Positions 38,679 to 47,752 of a DNA stretch of 64,000 nucleotides are shown here, in pieces (within the stretch, counting starts at the first letter, position 1; every line of letters starts with the position of its first letter). The position numbers and the translations under genes are program-made. The notes under the pieces were generated by a model, which saw nothing but the letters and a program-made list of their open reading frames with translations, was not told the DNA's origin and ran no database searches. This DNA is from JANJTY01 sp038257155. Lineage in GTDB: Bacteria; Pseudomonadota; Gammaproteobacteria; Xanthomonadales; Xanthomonadaceae. The stretch spans positions 1 to 64,000 of the forward strand of contig JBBSJP010000002.1 of assembly GCA_038257155.1 (NCBI GenBank), given 5' to 3'.

Positions 38679-39035
38679 TCAGACCGGGCGTACCAAGGCG
38701 CGGACTCGATCGCCTTGACCACTCGATTCGATCAGGTCATGCAGCACGGCGAGTTCGTCTGCTGCAAGTCGGCCGAGGATGAGTACCACGTCGCTTCCCT
38801 CATCGACCTGCACGTTCAAGGACCCTTCGCCGAACTGGCGCGCAAGCCGCACCTTCCACCATTCCACTGTCGCGATGCTGGAGGCGCCAGGCTCTTCTGC
38901 TGCCGATGCTCCCGTGCCGTGGCTGCCGGAGCGATTCAACGAACCCCCATCCATGCTCGCTACGGCTTCTTCGGCGCGCGGCAAGCTCGACCGAGCGTTT
39001 CGATCTGGCAAGGCTTCCTGTTGTTTGCGTGACAT
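38679..39035 (-). CDS. Short BON-like protein, paralogue of the gene at 46982
   Basis: The 118-residue product has a charged, disordered first half and a C-terminal fold VEWWKVRLARQFGEGSLNVQVDEGSDVVLILGRLAADELAVL with BON-like character. The same layout, WW-RL-(G)-VRVDVD-V-LSG-L, appears in the gene at 46982. Each has its own near-consensus sigma-54 promoter. The start at 39035 is the ATG after AAAGAG. Function unknown; BON domains usually bind lipid or envelope surfaces. Confidence 0.6.
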   Translation of the reverse strand: MSRKQQEALPDRNARSSLPRAEEAVASMDGGSLNRSGSHGTGASAAEEPGASSIATVEWWKVRLARQFGEGSLNVQVDEGSDVVLILGRLAADELAVLHDLIESSGQGDRVRALVRPV

Positions 39036-39099
39036 CAAGCGGCGCTCTTTGAAACCCGAGGGATCCGCGACGCTGGTCAGCGTCACTGCGGTTGGGTGA

Positions 39100-39115
39100 T
39101 GCAATCCCGATGCCA
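39100..39115 (-). promoter_or_regulatory. Sigma-54 promoter (BON-like gene at 38679)
   Basis: Minus strand TGGCAT-CGGGA-TTGCA, a full consensus match, 66 bp before the ATG at 39035. Confidence 0.85.
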
Positions 39116-39148
39116 ACTGTCCTTGGCCAGACCGGGTGGAGTCGAATC

Positions 39149-39164
39149 TGGCATGGAGATTGCC
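39149..39164 (+). promoter_or_regulatory. Sigma-54 promoter without a clear gene
   Basis: TGGCAT-GGAGA-TTGCC on the plus strand, divergent from the element at 39100. The next 680 bases hold no intact gene, only a broken frame at 39447-39743. Confidence 0.7.
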
Positions 39165-39446
39165 TGCATTCCAATGCCGGCTCTTGTTCCTTGCCCTGCA
39201 GGCTTGGCCTGAATCGGCCACCCGATGCAGAGAGCAAGCACCGTGGAAGCGCGAAGCACGGGAATAATTTGCACAACCTGGGAATCTGATGACCACCAAG
39301 ACCACCCTTTGCGCGCCGTCCTGGTGGACCATTGCAGTGCAACGGCGACCCGGTCGTGGCTCCGCCATCCACGCTGGCAGCGAGCTCGGGTTCTTGGCGC
39401 GGCTGAGCGCCCCACTCCGTCGCGACAACGCTCGCACACTGCCGGA

Positions 39447-39743
39447 TGAACTGGTCGGAGCGGTGGCAAGCCCGGGGCCGCGAAGATCTCCCAGCGACAG
39501 CTGCGACTGGCCGAACTGATTCGCCCCTAGCTGATCGCGGGTGGCTTGTTCCTGGTGGGGATCGACATCATCGGCGACACCATCCTCGAAGTGATCGTGT
39601 TCAGACCCGGAAACCTGAAGTCCTGTAGTGAAATCGCTGGCGTGAACTTCAGCGCGACGACCCGGCAGTCGATCGAGCGCAAGCTGCAGATCGCCGCCGA
39701 GTTGCCCGGCCACGTCGACAACCGTTCGCTGGCGGTCTTGTGA
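39447..39743 (+). pseudogene. Possible decayed gene downstream of a sigma-54 promoter
   Basis: One frame reads GKPGAAKISQRQLRLAELIRP, hits an amber codon at about 39528, and continues LIAGGLFLVGIDIIGDTILEVI and SATTRQSIERKLQIAAELPGHV. The text is protein-like, with a hydrophobic stretch and an amphipathic helix, but has no good start. Family not recognised. It could be chance; the sigma-54 element upstream is the main reason to list it. The stretch 39165-39446 holds nothing else I can support. Confidence 0.2.
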
Positions 39744-39867
39744 AGCGTCCCTGCCCTGTAATGCCTTCCTGTGTCGTGTAGCGAACACAAGCGAAAGTGA
39801 TCCCCGACGTGATGCCTGGCTTGTGCTGCGCTAGTGCCTGCATGCTGCCAGCCCATTACTGCACTGC

Positions 39868-39883
39868 TGGCATGCGAATTGCT
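39868..39883 (+). promoter_or_regulatory. Sigma-54 promoter (Crp/Fnr-type gene)
   Basis: TGGCAT-GCGAA-TTGCT, full match, 159 bp before the ATG at 40041. The leader is longer than for the other genes. Confidence 0.8.
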
Positions 39884-40040
39884 TTTCACTGAATGCTGGT
39901 GGCACGACCAGTCAACTCGTGGCACCAGGAATCTGCACATTGCCCGGCGCGAGACCCATATTGAGTGCGGGCCACGCAACGCGGCGGCGGCAGATCGGCA
40001 TGTCTCACGAACTCCGTCCTCATCCACTGGAGGCACTACC

Positions 40041-40838
40041 ATGACGATCACTGCAAGCTGCGTTGTCGACACTTCCAACGGGATCCGAACCCTCCCACGC
40101 AATTCATTCTTCCGCCAAAACCACTTGCTGAGGGCGCTGGGCGATGCCGAGCTGGAGCGACTGGACCCCGGCTTGCGGCAGGTGTCCCTGCCGGCCGGGC
40201 ATGTGATTTGCGAATCCGGCTGCCATCAGGAATTTGCCTATTTCCCGACCTCGGCCATGGTCTCCATGTTGTACGAGTCGAGCCAGGGCGAAACCACCGA
40301 GATGGCAGTGATTGGCAACGACGGCCTGGCAGGTGTCTGTGTGGTGCTGGGTGGTGCAACGGCTCCTCACCGACTGGTCGTGCAGGATGCTGGGCAGGCA
40401 TTCCGGATCCGTGCCGGTGCCCTCAAGGCCGAGTTCAATCGCGCCGGATCGCTGCAGCGGTTGCTGCTGCGCTATGTCCAGGCCTTGCTGCTTCAGGCGT
40501 CGCAGGCCGCTGTATGCGTTCGGCATCACTGCGTCGAAGAGCAACTCTGCCGACGCCTGCTTTTTGGGCTGGACCGGACCGACGGCAACGAGATTCATGC
40601 CACGCAGGCAAGCATTGCCAGCATGCTTGGAGTTCGACGCGAAGGCATCACGGTTGCTGCCGGCAAGCTGCAGCGCGCCGGGGTGATTGACTATCACCGT
40701 GGGCTGATACGGGTTCTGGATCGGCGGCGTTTGGAGGCACAGGCCTGTGAATGTTATCGACTGGTGAAACGCGAGCTGGAACAGCTGATGCCGGCAGCCC
40801 TAGGGCCGCAAGCAAACTCGGTGCAGGTTCGGGTCTGA
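40041..40838 (+). CDS. Crp/Fnr-family transcriptional regulator
   Basis: The 265-residue product has a cyclic-nucleotide-binding-like barrel at about 25-150 (LSLPAGHVICESGC-like, FPTSAMVSMLYES, TEMAVIGNDGLAGVCVVLGG). A dimer helix and a C-terminal winged helix follow (ATQASIASMLGVRREGITVAAGKLQRAGVIDY). The barrel lacks the RSA-type cAMP phosphate clamp, so the effector is unlikely to be cAMP. GGAGG precedes the ATG. Being itself behind a sigma-54 promoter, it could be a second-tier regulator. Confidence 0.85.
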   Translation: MTITASCVVDTSNGIRTLPRNSFFRQNHLLRALGDAELERLDPGLRQVSLPAGHVICESGCHQEFAYFPTSAMVSMLYESSQGETTEMAVIGNDGLAGVCVVLGGATAPHRLVVQDAGQAFRIRAGALKAEFNRAGSLQRLLLRYVQALLLQASQAAVCVRHHCVEEQLCRRLLFGLDRTDGNEIHATQASIASMLGVRREGITVAAGKLQRAGVIDYHRGLIRVLDRRRLEAQACECYRLVKRELEQLMPAALGPQANSVQVRV

Positions 40839-41316
40839 GGCACAGTGTGGAACCGGCTGACACTTGTTTGCAGAGCAATCTGACTGCCGTGTCCTGATTG
40901 CCCGTGTGCCTCAGCAACATCGGTGAACCAACGACCAAGAGCTTGGGGAGCCGGGATCTCGAGGAAAGCACAGCAAACCCGAGCTTGAACCCTGTCAGGG
41001 CGCGGAAAAGAGCATGACCGGGATCTTCGGCCTTTGCTGCATGGGCGAATACTGTCTGAAGGACTGATGCGGCGCCCACGTTGCAAATCAAGTGACCTGC
41101 GGCAGATCGTCGGTGCGCGAGTGGCGTTGCCGGTCACGCTACCGGATACGGCCAGTCAACGGTGGAGGCGTCTACACTGCAAACCTGTCTGGTGTGAACA
41201 CAGGAAACCCTGCCCTGCTGCCACCAGGAGCGACAGCATGGCAGGGTGCATCTGCTTTTGGGACGTGGCGCAGCCTCCGGCAGTACCTGAGGCTGCGCCA
41301 GGCGCCAGCGCCTGCT
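40839..41316. other. Intergenic region, no gene seen
   Basis: About 480 bases between the Crp-like gene and the end of the lipoprotein gene. Only chance frames are visible; no promoter match or repeat was found. Confidence 0.4.
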
Positions 41317-41691
41317 TTACTCTCCGCGACGCTGATCGGCGCGACGCAGGTCGGCTTCTGCAATTGCGCGATCGCGCGCCGCATCGGCCATTTCCTGGCA
41401 GTTGTCGCGCTGTTCTCCCTGCAGCGCATCGCAGCGCTCCATCTCGACTCCGTGTGCAGCTTCGGCGCGCTCAACGGCGACCTTGTGTTCAGCGTCCGCC
41501 AGCTCGTTCCGGCTATCGGCGGAATCCAGCTGCGCGCGACGTCGGGCTTCCTCCGCGTCCTTTTGGGCGTCGCGGACTTCTTCCTGGCCTTCCTGGCGGG
41601 CGTCAGCAACGTCGCGCGCGGTTTCCTGTGCAGTTTCCTGGCAGGCCACCAGTCCAAGCGAAAGCAGGCATGTAAAGATCAGGGTTCTCAT
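41317..41691 (-). CDS. Small lipoprotein with long charged helix
   Basis: The 124-residue precursor has a lipoprotein signal (LIFTCLLSLGLVAC, acylated Cys17). The rest is an uninterrupted Ala/Glu/Arg/Asp-rich helix typical of coiled coils (RDVADARQEGQEEVRDAQKD and onward), with two cysteines (ERCDALQGEQRDNC) that could form a disulfide. It is probably an envelope spacer protein. A sigma-54 promoter lies 76 bp upstream. Family not recognised. Confidence 0.75.
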   Translation of the reverse strand: MRTLIFTCLLSLGLVACQETAQETARDVADARQEGQEEVRDAQKDAEEARRRAQLDSADSRNELADAEHKVAVERAEAAHGVEMERCDALQGEQRDNCQEMADAARDRAIAEADLRRADQRRGE

Positions 41692-41765
41692 GATGCGGCT
41701 CCAGTTCGTTGATGGGGGTCTGATCGGTAAGGCCGGGCACAAACGGCACTCGGCACCGGAATTGA

Positions 41766-41781
41766 TGCATTTGCGGTGCCA
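41766..41781 (-). promoter_or_regulatory. Sigma-54 promoter (lipoprotein gene)
   Basis: Minus strand TGGCAC-CGCAA-ATGCA; all core bases present, 76 bp before the ATG at 41691. Confidence 0.8.
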
Positions 41782-41911
41782 TTGCGCGGGCGTTCTGTAT
41801 TTGTTTCACACTTATGAACGGCCGGAATCAGTGCCCTCCGCCGCATGCAGTTTTGACTTAGGATGAGTCACGCAAGCGATCCAGCTTCGCTTACTCCCTC
41901 GATTGGATTGA

Positions 41912-43294
41912 ATGCTCATGACGGGAAAACTTTCCCTCTTCATCGTTGACGACGACGTTGGATTCGTGCATGCCGCGGCTGAGATCGCGCGCATTGCTGG
42001 ATACGACATTTCCGTTGCAGGCACCCTGCAGCAGGCCAAGGCACGGGCCGCGCAATCGACGTTCGACATCGCACTGGTGGACCTGTCCTTGCCGGACGGC
42101 AACGGGCTTGATCTGCTCGAGCACCTCGACATCGGGGCTCGCACGCAGGTCATCCTGATCACCGGCAATCCAACGGTTGAATCTGCACTTAAGGCGCTGC
42201 ACCTGCCCATCGTCGACTACGTTGTGAAGCCGCTGCACGCTCACCAGTTTTCCGCCTTGCTGGAGCGCGCATCCTCGCGCGCCCGCGTACCGGCCCCGAT
42301 CGTGGGGGAGACTTGGCATGGCCTCGCCGGAGGCACTTCGGTGGTACAGGAAATCCGTCGGCAGATCGTGCGTGTTGCACCCACCGAGGCCTCGGTTTTC
42401 ATTCACGGCGAAAGCGGTGTCGGCAAGGAACTGGTGGCGGGTGCGATCCACGCTGAAAGCGGTCGTAGTGGTGGATTTGTCGCGCTGAATTGCGGTGCAG
42501 TTCCGGCCGAGCTGCTCACCAGCCAGCTGTTTGGACATGAACGCGGCAGCTTTACCGGTGCCAGCGCACGCCATGTCGGACTGTTCGAGCAGGCCAATGG
42601 GGGAACCCTGTTTCTCGATGAGATAACTGAAATGCCCATCCATCTCCAGGTGCACCTGCTGCGGGCGCTGGAGACTCGCCAGATCCGTCGCGTGGGAGGG
42701 CACGAGGACATCAGCATCGATGTGCGCGTGGTGGCTGCAACCAATCGACCGCACGAGGAGGCAATGCGGCAATCCCGACTGCGTGAAGACCTGTACTACC
42801 GGCTGGCCGAGTTCCCGCTGCACGTTCCGCCTTTACGGGAAAGACCGGAGGACATCCTTCCGCTGGGGGCTCTGTTCCTGCAGCGCTTGAATGAGCGCTA
42901 TGGAACGCGACGCGAATTCACTCGGGATGCGTTGGACCAACTGCAGCAACATTCCTGGCCGGGCAACATCCGCGAGCTCAAGAATGCCGTGCAGCGCGCG
43001 TATATCCTGGCTGATGGCGACGAAGTCGACAATCTGGTGCCACAGGAGAGCCAAGCCAGACCACTGGCAGAGACGGCAACCACGATCACATTCGCCATCG
43101 GAACCCCGATGAACGAGATCGAACGCCGCATGCTGTTCAAGACCCTGGCCTTCTACGACAACAACAAGGCCAAGACGGCGCGCGCGCTTGGAGTGACCAC
43201 CAAGACGATCTACAACCGTCTGACTGCCTATGAATCCTCGGGTGAGGTTGCGGATGAAGGACCTGACGACTCCCTGCAGTCCGGCAATGGCTGA
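41912..43294 (+). CDS. NtrC-type sigma-54-dependent response regulator
   Basis: The protein has 460 residues. A receiver domain (VDDD at 12-15, phospho-acceptor D57 in LVDLSLPDG, K in VVKPL) is followed by an AAA+ domain with GESGVGKE, the sigma-54 contact loop GSFTGA and GGTLFLDEI, then an HTH (AKTARALGVTTKTIYNRL). It is a complete enhancer-binding activator of sigma-54 RNA polymerase. It lies inside a region with about 18 sigma-54 promoter matches and is the obvious candidate activator. Its receiver closely resembles that of the short regulator at 56014. The next gene overlaps its end and encodes a His-box protein. Confidence 0.93.
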   Translation: MLMTGKLSLFIVDDDVGFVHAAAEIARIAGYDISVAGTLQQAKARAAQSTFDIALVDLSLPDGNGLDLLEHLDIGARTQVILITGNPTVESALKALHLPIVDYVVKPLHAHQFSALLERASSRARVPAPIVGETWHGLAGGTSVVQEIRRQIVRVAPTEASVFIHGESGVGKELVAGAIHAESGRSGGFVALNCGAVPAELLTSQLFGHERGSFTGASARHVGLFEQANGGTLFLDEITEMPIHLQVHLLRALETRQIRRVGGHEDISIDVRVVAATNRPHEEAMRQSRLREDLYYRLAEFPLHVPPLRERPEDILPLGALFLQRLNERYGTRREFTRDALDQLQQHSWPGNIRELKNAVQRAYILADGDEVDNLVPQESQARPLAETATTITFAIGTPMNEIERRMLFKTLAFYDNNKAKTARALGVTTKTIYNRLTAYESSGEVADEGPDDSLQSGNG

Positions 43295-43864
43295 TCATCC
43301 CGATCCACCCGCCGGTCTCGCGGCATTGTTTTCCGCTGGCCTGCTGGCCTGGCTGGCTGAGCGCGGGTGCAGCAGCATGCGGCTCGTGCTGACCAATGAT
43401 CAGACTGACCGAGATGCCAGCTTCGTGTTTCCGCTGCCGTCTGACTCCAATTGTTTGCCCGCTGGTCGATTGCTGTTTTTCGATTTGCAACTCGGCGATG
43501 ACGAGGCGTCACTGCTCCGCAACTTCCTGCAGGCGAGCTGCCAGTTGACGGCATGGACGCCGGTGACTGTCGACAGCCTGCCTGCCAAGGATATCTGCCT
43601 GGTGTCGTGCCAAGCCGCTGATCGCTTGTTGCACGACATCCGCAATCGACTCAACTCCCTCCTCATGAGTGCGGGAGTGCTGTACACCGCGCCGGCATCT
43701 GCAGAACTGACGAAACGATTCGCAGCCCAGATCGAATCTGACGGAAAGTCCTGCGCCGACGAATTGAGCCAGCTGGGCCATTTGTTTCGCCGTCCTCCTG
43801 CGAACGCTTCGGTGATGCTTCCCGGCAGGTCGCCGTCCCATGCCGACGACCCGGTGAGGGATCG

Positions 43865-43880
<16 letters not shown>
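43254..43880 (+). CDS. Short histidine-box (DHp-like) partner of the NtrC-type regulator, no ATPase domain
   Basis: The 208-residue product has an N-terminal domain of about 110 residues, then ADRLLHDIRNRLNSLLMSAGVL, which has the form of a histidine-kinase H-box (H127) and its dimerisation helix, followed by a second helix. No N, G1 or G2 box follows; the protein ends soon after. It resembles the product at 55382 in layout and H-box. The start at 43254 is preferred (GAGG 6 nt upstream); an ATG at 43287 is possible. Its overlap with the activator gene indicates co-translation. A phosphotransfer, phosphatase or docking role is inferred. Confidence 0.65.
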
Positions 43881-44728
<848 letters not shown>

Positions 44729-44813
44729 GGCGATGATCTCTCTACGCAGGTGAGTCTGGCCGAGGTGCATGGGGCTGTCTGCCCCCTGGGAAAGGCGTAC
44801 CAGCAAGGCTTCC

Positions 44814-44829
44814 AGCACAACGCGTGCCA
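44814..44829 (-). promoter_or_regulatory. Sigma-54 promoter (SDR gene)
   Basis: Minus strand TGGCAC-GCGTT-GTGCT, 87 bp before the ATG at 44728. A further plus-strand match (TGGCAC-ACGAC-TCGCT) lies at 44847-44862 but faces no clear gene. Confidence 0.75.
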
Positions 44830-44983
44830 AGCCCCGTGTCGTCGACTGGCACACGACTCGCTGATGCCGCATTCGGGTGGACCACGCCGCGGAATGAGTT
44901 GTACCGACGGACATCCAACGAACCAGGATGCTGTTCAGGGCAACAACTCAACTCAGTGCCGAGGTTGTCTGGTACTCGGCCTT

Positions 44984-45213
44984 TCACACGCATTCGGTCG
45001 CCATGGCCGCATCAACCGCGTCAAGCTGTTCCTCTTCCACGTCCATCACGACCAGGACCTGCCCTGCTTCATCAATGCAGGCTTCCAGATCGCGGGTTGC
45101 CTGATTGGGCGTGGACGCGCCCACCAAGGCCGCAACCCCAGCTGCCGAGCGTGTGCCACACAGCGTTCCGCGCAGGCAAGGTTCTGGGCAATGAACGCAT
45201 TACTTTTCTTCAT
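44984..45213 (-). pseudogene. Possible frameshifted small gene with its own sigma-54 promoter
   Basis: An ATG at 45213, with GGAAGGAA upstream, opens MKKSNAFIAQNLACAERC in one frame. Protein-like sequence then continues in a different frame: VAALVGASTPNQATRDLE, CIDEAGQVLVVMDVEEEQL and DAVDAAMATECV to a stop at 44984. The original frame ends at 45046 after a Trp/Arg/Pro-rich tail. A single-base change near 45160 would join the two. Family not recognised. A real 55-residue protein is the alternative. Confidence 0.35.
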
Positions 45214-45281
45214 GGTCGTTTCACTTCCTTCCCTGCAGGAGAGAGCTTCGCTACAGCCAGCAGCAGCCTGAACAGTGGGGA

Positions 45282-45297
45282 AGCAGCAAGCGTGCCA
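45282..45297 (-). promoter_or_regulatory. Sigma-54 promoter (small gene at 45213)
   Basis: Minus strand TGGCAC-GCTTG-CTGCT, 70 bp before the ATG at 45213, divergent from the element at 45325. Confidence 0.75.
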
Positions 45298-45324
45298 GGC
45301 TTCGCGCAGGCCAGCGCAAGGTGC

Positions 45325-45340
45325 TGGCACGGACTTTGCT
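45325..45340 (+). promoter_or_regulatory. Sigma-54 promoter (small gene at 45380)
   Basis: TGGCAC-GGACT-TTGCT, full consensus match, 41 bp before the ATG at 45380. Confidence 0.8.
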
Positions 45341-45379
45341 GCACCTTGGTCTACGCAGCATGCCAAGGAAGCAACCCGA

Positions 45380-45580
45380 ATGAGCACACCGCATCCGATC
45401 GACTCACTACCTTCTTCGCAGGCCGGTGCCCCCTCGGGCAAGTGCGTGGGTCCCTGCACACCAGGAGTGGAAACCCAGGGCACTTCGCGACTGATTTCAA
45501 CCCGGGGCGGCCGCGAGCAGGCGCGCGTGCCTGGATATCCGTTGCCCTACATCCACAGTCACGGCAGACACCTGCCGTGA
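45380..45580 (+). CDS. Possible small orphan protein
   Basis: This 66-residue product, MSTPHPIDSLPSSQAGAPSG..., is rich in Pro, Ser, Gly and Arg, with two Cys (GKCVGPCTPG). AAGGAAG precedes the ATG and a consensus sigma-54 promoter lies 41 bp upstream, the same distance as for the ferritin-like gene. The composition looks disordered. The promoter is the best evidence that it is real. Confidence 0.4.
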   Translation: MSTPHPIDSLPSSQAGAPSGKCVGPCTPGVETQGTSRLISTRGGREQARVPGYPLPYIHSHGRHLP

Positions 45581-45784
45581 ACGTATCGCGCGGGCCATGG
45601 ATTGCCCGCCGCGGGTCGAGCAAAACGGCATCGCCCTGGCTTTGCCGAACCGAGCGAAGGATCTCGGCCCCCAGCCAGCCCTGACGCGTCACGGATTGAA
45701 CGCATCAACTGGCATCAGCAACCGGCCCGACATGTGCAGGTCGGTCAAGGCTTCAATCCAACACTCGAAACCCAAGGAGCTCTC

Positions 45785-46129
45785 ATGAACACATCACGTC
45801 TTCTTTCCTCCTCCACCATGACGGGAGACGAGGTACGCAATCGGACCGGCGACAATCTTGGCAAGATCGAAGACCTCATGCTTGATGTCCCGGATGGCAA
45901 GATCGCTTACGCGGTGCTTTCGTTTGGTGGCGTATTCGGAATCGGCTCGAAACTGTTTGCAGTGCCGTGGAACGCACTCACGCTGAATGCGGACGAGCAC
46001 TGTTTCGTGCTCGATGCCGACAAGGAGTACCTCAAGAACGCGCCTGGCTTCGACAAGGACAACTGGCCGGATTTCGCCTCGGCGGCGTTCAAGGACAGTC
46101 TGCACTCGTATTACGGCCGACCGCACTGA
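45785..46129 (+). CDS. PRC-barrel domain protein
   Basis: The 114-residue product has the PRC-barrel start SSSTMTGDEVRNRTGDNLGKIEDLMLDVPDGKIAYAVLSFGG, then GSKLFAVPWNAL, and an NWPDFASAAFKDSLHSYYG tail common in stress-related PRC proteins. AAGGAG lies before the ATG. A weaker sigma-54-like sequence, CGGCCC-GACAT-GTGCA (45723-45738), lies 46 bp upstream. Role unknown; probably RNA or protein binding. Confidence 0.85.
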   Translation: MNTSRLLSSSTMTGDEVRNRTGDNLGKIEDLMLDVPDGKIAYAVLSFGGVFGIGSKLFAVPWNALTLNADEHCFVLDADKEYLKNAPGFDKDNWPDFASAAFKDSLHSYYGRPH

Positions 46130-46378
46130 GGTAACCCCAAGACCAGAGATTGGCCGCCGCAGCTGGTTCGGGTCGTAAGGCCTCGTATGCGCTGTGGCGG
46201 CCCTTTGGGCTGCGATCCAGTGAATCCATCGCAGGGAATCCCGACCAAGCTCACGCACCGAGTATCAGTCGCCTAAAATTGATGCGCCGCAAGGCGAGCT
46301 TGGGGCGGGAACGACCCTGGCCAGTGGCGACTGGGAGCGCAGGGTGGGAATCACCACCGCCGCATCGCTACTTCGAAA

Positions 46379-46912
46379 CTAAAGTGTCCGCACGGTATGG
46401 CCACCCAGCTGGTCCAGGGCATGCTCTGCTTCTGCGCCGACCTTGCCACTGGCAGCGTGAACAATCACGACCGTACGTCCTTCGCCATTGGCTTCACGCA
46501 CAGCTTCGATGTAAGGGCTGTGATCGGGTCGCAGCGTGATCAGGCCGCCAAGCATCAGGCCGGCGACCGCACCGAAGCCTGTCGCCACTGCTGCAGACAG
46601 CAGGGGCGATTGGGTCACCCATGCGACGCCGGCGTAGGCCAGGACGAGAAGCAGCACGGTCCCGGCGATGGCTCCAAACAGCGTCGACCAGAGATGCGCT
46701 CGCACCAGGGTAAGCAGTATTCCCTTGCGTTCCGGCTCCATCGCCCGGCCGATCTGTGCCTGGCTGGGAAACAGCACGCTGACGCGCGCGGACGTGGGAT
46801 CCAGCGCTGCGCGTACGGCATCTGCCGCGTGGATGGCCAATGATTCGCTGGCAAAGATCGCCGCGGTCTTGTGGCTGAAGTTTTCACCGCTCAATTCAGG
46901 ATGCTGCGACAT
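46379..46912 (-). CDS. General-stress-type protein with glycine-rich membrane hairpin
   Basis: The 177-residue product begins with a soluble segment (KTAAIFASESLAIHAADAV) resembling the first alpha/beta element of proteins that sense by subunit association. It then has two membrane segments rich in Gly and Ala (LFGAIAGTVLLLVLAYAGVAW, AAVATGFGAVAGLMLGGL), and ends with a ferredoxin-like strand/helix (TVVIVHAASGKVGAEAEHAL). The layout is common in stress-related transmembrane proteins. The start at 46912 is MSQHPELS. It lies about 70 bp downstream of the next gene on the same strand. Confidence 0.65.
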   Translation of the reverse strand: MSQHPELSGENFSHKTAAIFASESLAIHAADAVRAALDPTSARVSVLFPSQAQIGRAMEPERKGILLTLVRAHLWSTLFGAIAGTVLLLVLAYAGVAWVTQSPLLSAAVATGFGAVAGLMLGGLITLRPDHSPYIEAVREANGEGRTVVIVHAASGKVGAEAEHALDQLGGHTVRTL

Positions 46913-46956
46913 GGGCTGCTTCTTGATTGCATGGGCGTCGCGTGGCTGGAACCATT

Positions 46957-46981
46957 GCCGTGCCTTGAATACAGGCACGGC
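46957..46981 (-). terminator. Hairpin immediately after the BON-like gene at 46982
   Basis: GCCGTGCC and GGCACGGC form a perfect 8-bp stem with a 9-nt loop, beginning at the base after the stop. There is no T-tract. It may attenuate transcription into the downstream gene at 46379. Confidence 0.45.
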
Positions 46982-47350
46982 TCAGTTCGACCAGCGCTCT
47001 ATTTCCACCAGGTTGTAGACCCTGTTGCTCTGGGCGCTTGCATCGATCGCAGTGCGCAGGGCAAGTGCAAGTGCGCGTGGAAGGTGGCCGCTGAGATAGA
47101 CAATGTCGTGGTCGACGTCTACCCGAACATGGGTCGAGCGCACTCCAAGCACATGCTCCAGACGCGCTCTCCACCACTGGGCGATTTCTGGGTGGTTGGC
47201 GCCGGATGCTTGCGCTACCGCGCTGAGATTCTCGCTCCGAGGAATCGGGGATTCCAGCCAGGATGACGCGACCAGGCGCGATTCCACATCGGTACTGGCG
47301 TGCCTTCGTACAGTGTCAGCGTGGTCGGGTTTGTAATCTTTGCGCGTCAT
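46982..47350 (-). CDS. Short BON-like protein, paralogue of the gene at 38679
   Basis: The 122-residue product has a charged first half and a BON-like second half: IAQWWRARLEHVLG, THVRVDVDHDIVYLSGHLP, then a helix and NRVYNLVEIERW. It has no signal peptide. The start at 47350 is MTRKDYKP. It shares design and a sigma-54 promoter with the gene at 38679, so the two probably arose by duplication. Confidence 0.65.
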   Translation of the reverse strand: MTRKDYKPDHADTVRRHASTDVESRLVASSWLESPIPRSENLSAVAQASGANHPEIAQWWRARLEHVLGVRSTHVRVDVDHDIVYLSGHLPRALALALRTAIDASAQSNRVYNLVEIERWSN

Positions 47351-47417
47351 GTTCAATGCTTTCAATGGGTGCTTTGCTGCCCGGATTCCTGTGGTGGTCG
47401 CACTGCAATGAACTAGC

Positions 47418-47433
47418 AGCAATTGCCGTGCCA
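47418..47433 (-). promoter_or_regulatory. Sigma-54 promoter (BON-like gene at 46982)
   Basis: Minus strand TGGCAC-GGCAA-TTGCT, full match, 69 bp before the ATG at 47350. Confidence 0.85.
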
Positions 47434-47752
47434 ACGGGACACTGATGGGGACCAGGGGCGTCGGCCTGGCGGCGAATGGAAGCCAGACTGGCCCGTGTTC
47501 GGGATAGCCTGAAGTCAGCTGAAGAGACTGGGCTTCTGCGAGCTCGCCGCAACCTGCGTCCTGCAGCAGAAACCATCAGGCATCACGGATCAACGTGCCA
47601 ACCGCTCGCAAGACCAGGGAAGGGAGAGAGTGCGGACAACGCGCGCGGATCGGGGGAGACGGCAGCGCGTTGTCCGCAGGGGACTCAGGCCATTGCGGCC
47701 CGAGGTTTCATCCGTTGCCAAAGAGGGGGAGCAACGGGTGGAACGAGGTGCG

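Noticed and set aside
44847..44862. Plus-strand sigma-54-like element TGGCAC-ACGAC-TCGCT
   Set aside because: It faces no gene on the plus strand within a sensible distance and the -12 lacks the usual TTGC/TGC form; kept only as a note.
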